A stretch of DNA of 7,869 nucleotides from positions 1 to 7,869 of the forward strand of contig JAAZFF010000084.1 in the NCBI GenBank assembly GCA_012511845.1, given 5' to 3'. Positions within the stretch are counted from its first letter, which is position 1, and the number at the start of each line of letters is the position of its first letter. This stretch comes from Lentisphaerota bacterium (lineage in GTDB: Bacteria; Verrucomicrobiota; Kiritimatiellia; RFP12; UBA3636). A program made the translations under genes and the position numbers. Shown here piece after piece: positions 7,301-7,869 of the stretch. Below the pieces are notes generated by a model, which saw nothing but the letters and a program-made list of their open reading frames with translations, was not told the origin of the DNA and made no database searches.

Positions 7301-7319
7301 ACTTCTCTCTGCAGGATGG

Positions 7320-7757
7320 TTACTTCGGATATCCACGGATATCCGAAAAAGGGTCAGCGCCCTTAAATTTTATCTTCCCTTTGGGAAATGATGGTGCTCT
7401 ATTACGTTTTGGCACCAACGCATCTACAAACGCTTTCAGGGAAAAGTGTTTTCTAATTTTCTTGCGTGTGTCAGACATACATTTGGTCACATCATCGCAC
7501 AAGCTGTCCTCATAGGTAAACCGGGAACTTCCCGACAGCCTGTCCAGCCAGTTGTTTTCAAAGCCGGCCTCCCGGCTTTTTTTCCATGACATGATGGTTT
7601 CGCCAATAGCCATATCACCTTTTAACAGCAACCATATCACCGCAAACTCCGTAGCCGACAAGTGGACATCATCACAGCCGCCAACTATAAATGTCCCTTT
7701 TTCCGCATTAAGCTCGATATATGGAGCGTTCACCGCAACCGGAGCCTGCCGTTGCAC
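7320..7757 (-). CDS. C-terminal winged-helix part of a CARF/ring-nuclease-like (NE0113-type) accessory protein
   Basis: A 145-residue frame if started at the GTG at 7757. No Shine-Dalgarno precedes that GTG, and the open frame runs on to 7811 with coding character (YEDPF..., PPSYERLVAG), so this is probably a fragment rather than an independent gene. Residues 30-50 (DVHLSATEFAVIWLLLKGD) and 89-105 (DVTKCMSDTRKKIRKHF) read like the helices of a winged-helix DNA-binding domain. The preceding SYERLVAGVQRQ and the hydrophobic GTFIVGG strand (21-27) resemble, from memory, the C-terminal half of the NE0113 CRISPR-associated family (CARF plus helix-turn-helix, often called Csm6-type ring nuclease). 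Such proteins bind cyclic oligoadenylate made by Cas10, fitting its place 51 nt upstream of cas10. The family assignment is recognition by eye. An unrelated winged-helix regulator is the main alternative. Confidence 0.6.
   Translation of the reverse strand: MQRQAPVAVNAPYIELNAEKGTFIVGGCDDVHLSATEFAVIWLLLKGDMAIGETIMSWKKSREAGFENNWLDRLSGSSRFTYEDSLCDDVTKCMSDTRKKIRKHFSLKAFVDALVPKRNRAPSFPKGKIKFKGADPFSDIRGYPK
7324..7347. repeat. perfect 10-bp inverted repeat with 4-nt loop at the accessory gene stop
   Basis: TTCGGATATC (7324-7333) is repeated exactly in inverted form as GATATCCGAA (7338-7347), separated by CACG. In the transcript it would form a 10-bp hairpin in the last codons of the accessory gene (S-D-I-R-G-Y-P-K, then TAA). 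No U-run follows on the coding strand, so it is not a standard terminator there. As DNA it is a symmetric site about 40-63 bp upstream of the inferred cas10 transcription start, a distance used by activators. Confidence 0.8.
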
Positions 7758-7869
7758 ACCGGCAACGAGACGCTCATAACTGGGTGGGGCACTTTTAAAA
7801 GGATCTTCATACTAGCCGCGCGTCCGGACAAATGGTACGTCGATCACTTCAATTTCCGGACGTACCGCG

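Larger units (their letters stand above)
7320..7869 (-). pseudogene. accessory gene interrupted by in-frame TAG, 5' end outside the window
   Basis: Reading the minus strand in the frame of the winged-helix segment, the codons upstream of the TAG at 7812-7814 give PEIEVIDVPFVRTRG, directly continued after the stop by YEDPFKSAPPSYERLVAG. The first part matches the strand (x-I-PFVRLR) that in my memory of the NE0113 family joins the CARF core to the helix-turn-helix half. Both flanks look like one protein with a single nonsense codon. Translation from the true start would end after the CARF domain and lose the winged helix. Options are a decaying gene, a natural CARF-only product with a separately started C-terminal piece, TAG readthrough, or a sequencing error. 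The amino-terminal CARF region lies beyond the window, so its integrity cannot be judged. Confidence 0.6.

Noticed and set aside
7284..7303. Imperfect palindrome GTTGC...GCTAAC in the cas10 upstream gap
   Set aside because: The arms mismatch by one base and are too short to form a convincing hairpin.
7834..7866. 8-bp inverted repeat GGTACGTC...GACGTACC with a 17-nt gap, and repeated TCCGGAC
   Set aside because: Short arms, long gap and position inside the coding frame of the accessory gene make it a likely coincidence.
1..7869. CRISPR array, tRNA genes or insertion sequence
   Set aside because: No regularly spaced repeats of 24-40 bp, no cloverleaf-like sequence and no transposase or terminal inverted repeats were seen; the window is filled by the cmr genes.

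Overview
The window is almost entirely one minus-strand operon encoding a complete type III-B (Cmr) CRISPR-Cas interference complex. In the direction of transcription (high to low coordinate) the order is: the 3' part of a CARF/ring-nuclease-like accessory gene (about 7869-7320), cmr2/cas10 (7268-4731), cmr3 (4727-3564), cmr4 (3501-2695), cmr5 (2673-2305), cmr6 (2302-848) and cmr1 (851-3). All six core subunits are present, with stop codons and no frameshifts. cmr1 comes last rather than first. No CRISPR array, cas6, cas1/cas2, tRNA or rRNA is visible, so crRNA processing and spacer acquisition must be encoded elsewhere.

How the genes work together (family knowledge applied to visible motifs): Cmr4 and Cmr5 form the double backbone along the crRNA, Cmr3 and Cmr2 cap the 5' tag end, and Cmr6 and Cmr1 form the head. 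Cmr4 carries Asp26, the residue that cuts bound target RNA. Cas10/Cmr2 keeps an HD motif (ssDNase) and a GGDD palm motif (cyclic oligoadenylate, cOA, synthesis). The gene just upstream of cas10 resembles the NE0113/Csm6-type CARF plus winged-helix family, expected to bind or degrade cOA. Its frame is broken by one in-frame TAG, and its N-terminal CARF part lies outside the window.

The genes are packed tightly (4-nt overlap cmr6/cmr1; gaps of 2, 3 and 21 nt), which points to translational coupling. The two larger gaps, 51 nt before cmr2 and 62 nt before cmr4, hold the local non-coding signals: a candidate extended -10 before cmr2 and a tandem CAACAATTA repeat next to the cmr4 Shine-Dalgarno. 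A perfect 10-bp inverted repeat overlaps the end of the accessory gene. No gene-free stretch exceeds 300 bases.

Organism: a bacterium with moderate GC and strong AGGAG-type ribosome-binding sites. I cannot assign a lineage from this sequence. The core is a recognisable known system, not a new one. The points worth a second look are the TAG-interrupted accessory gene, the hairpin/palindrome before cas10, the cysteine-less zinc-finger region of Cas10, and the long charged C-terminal tail on Cmr6.
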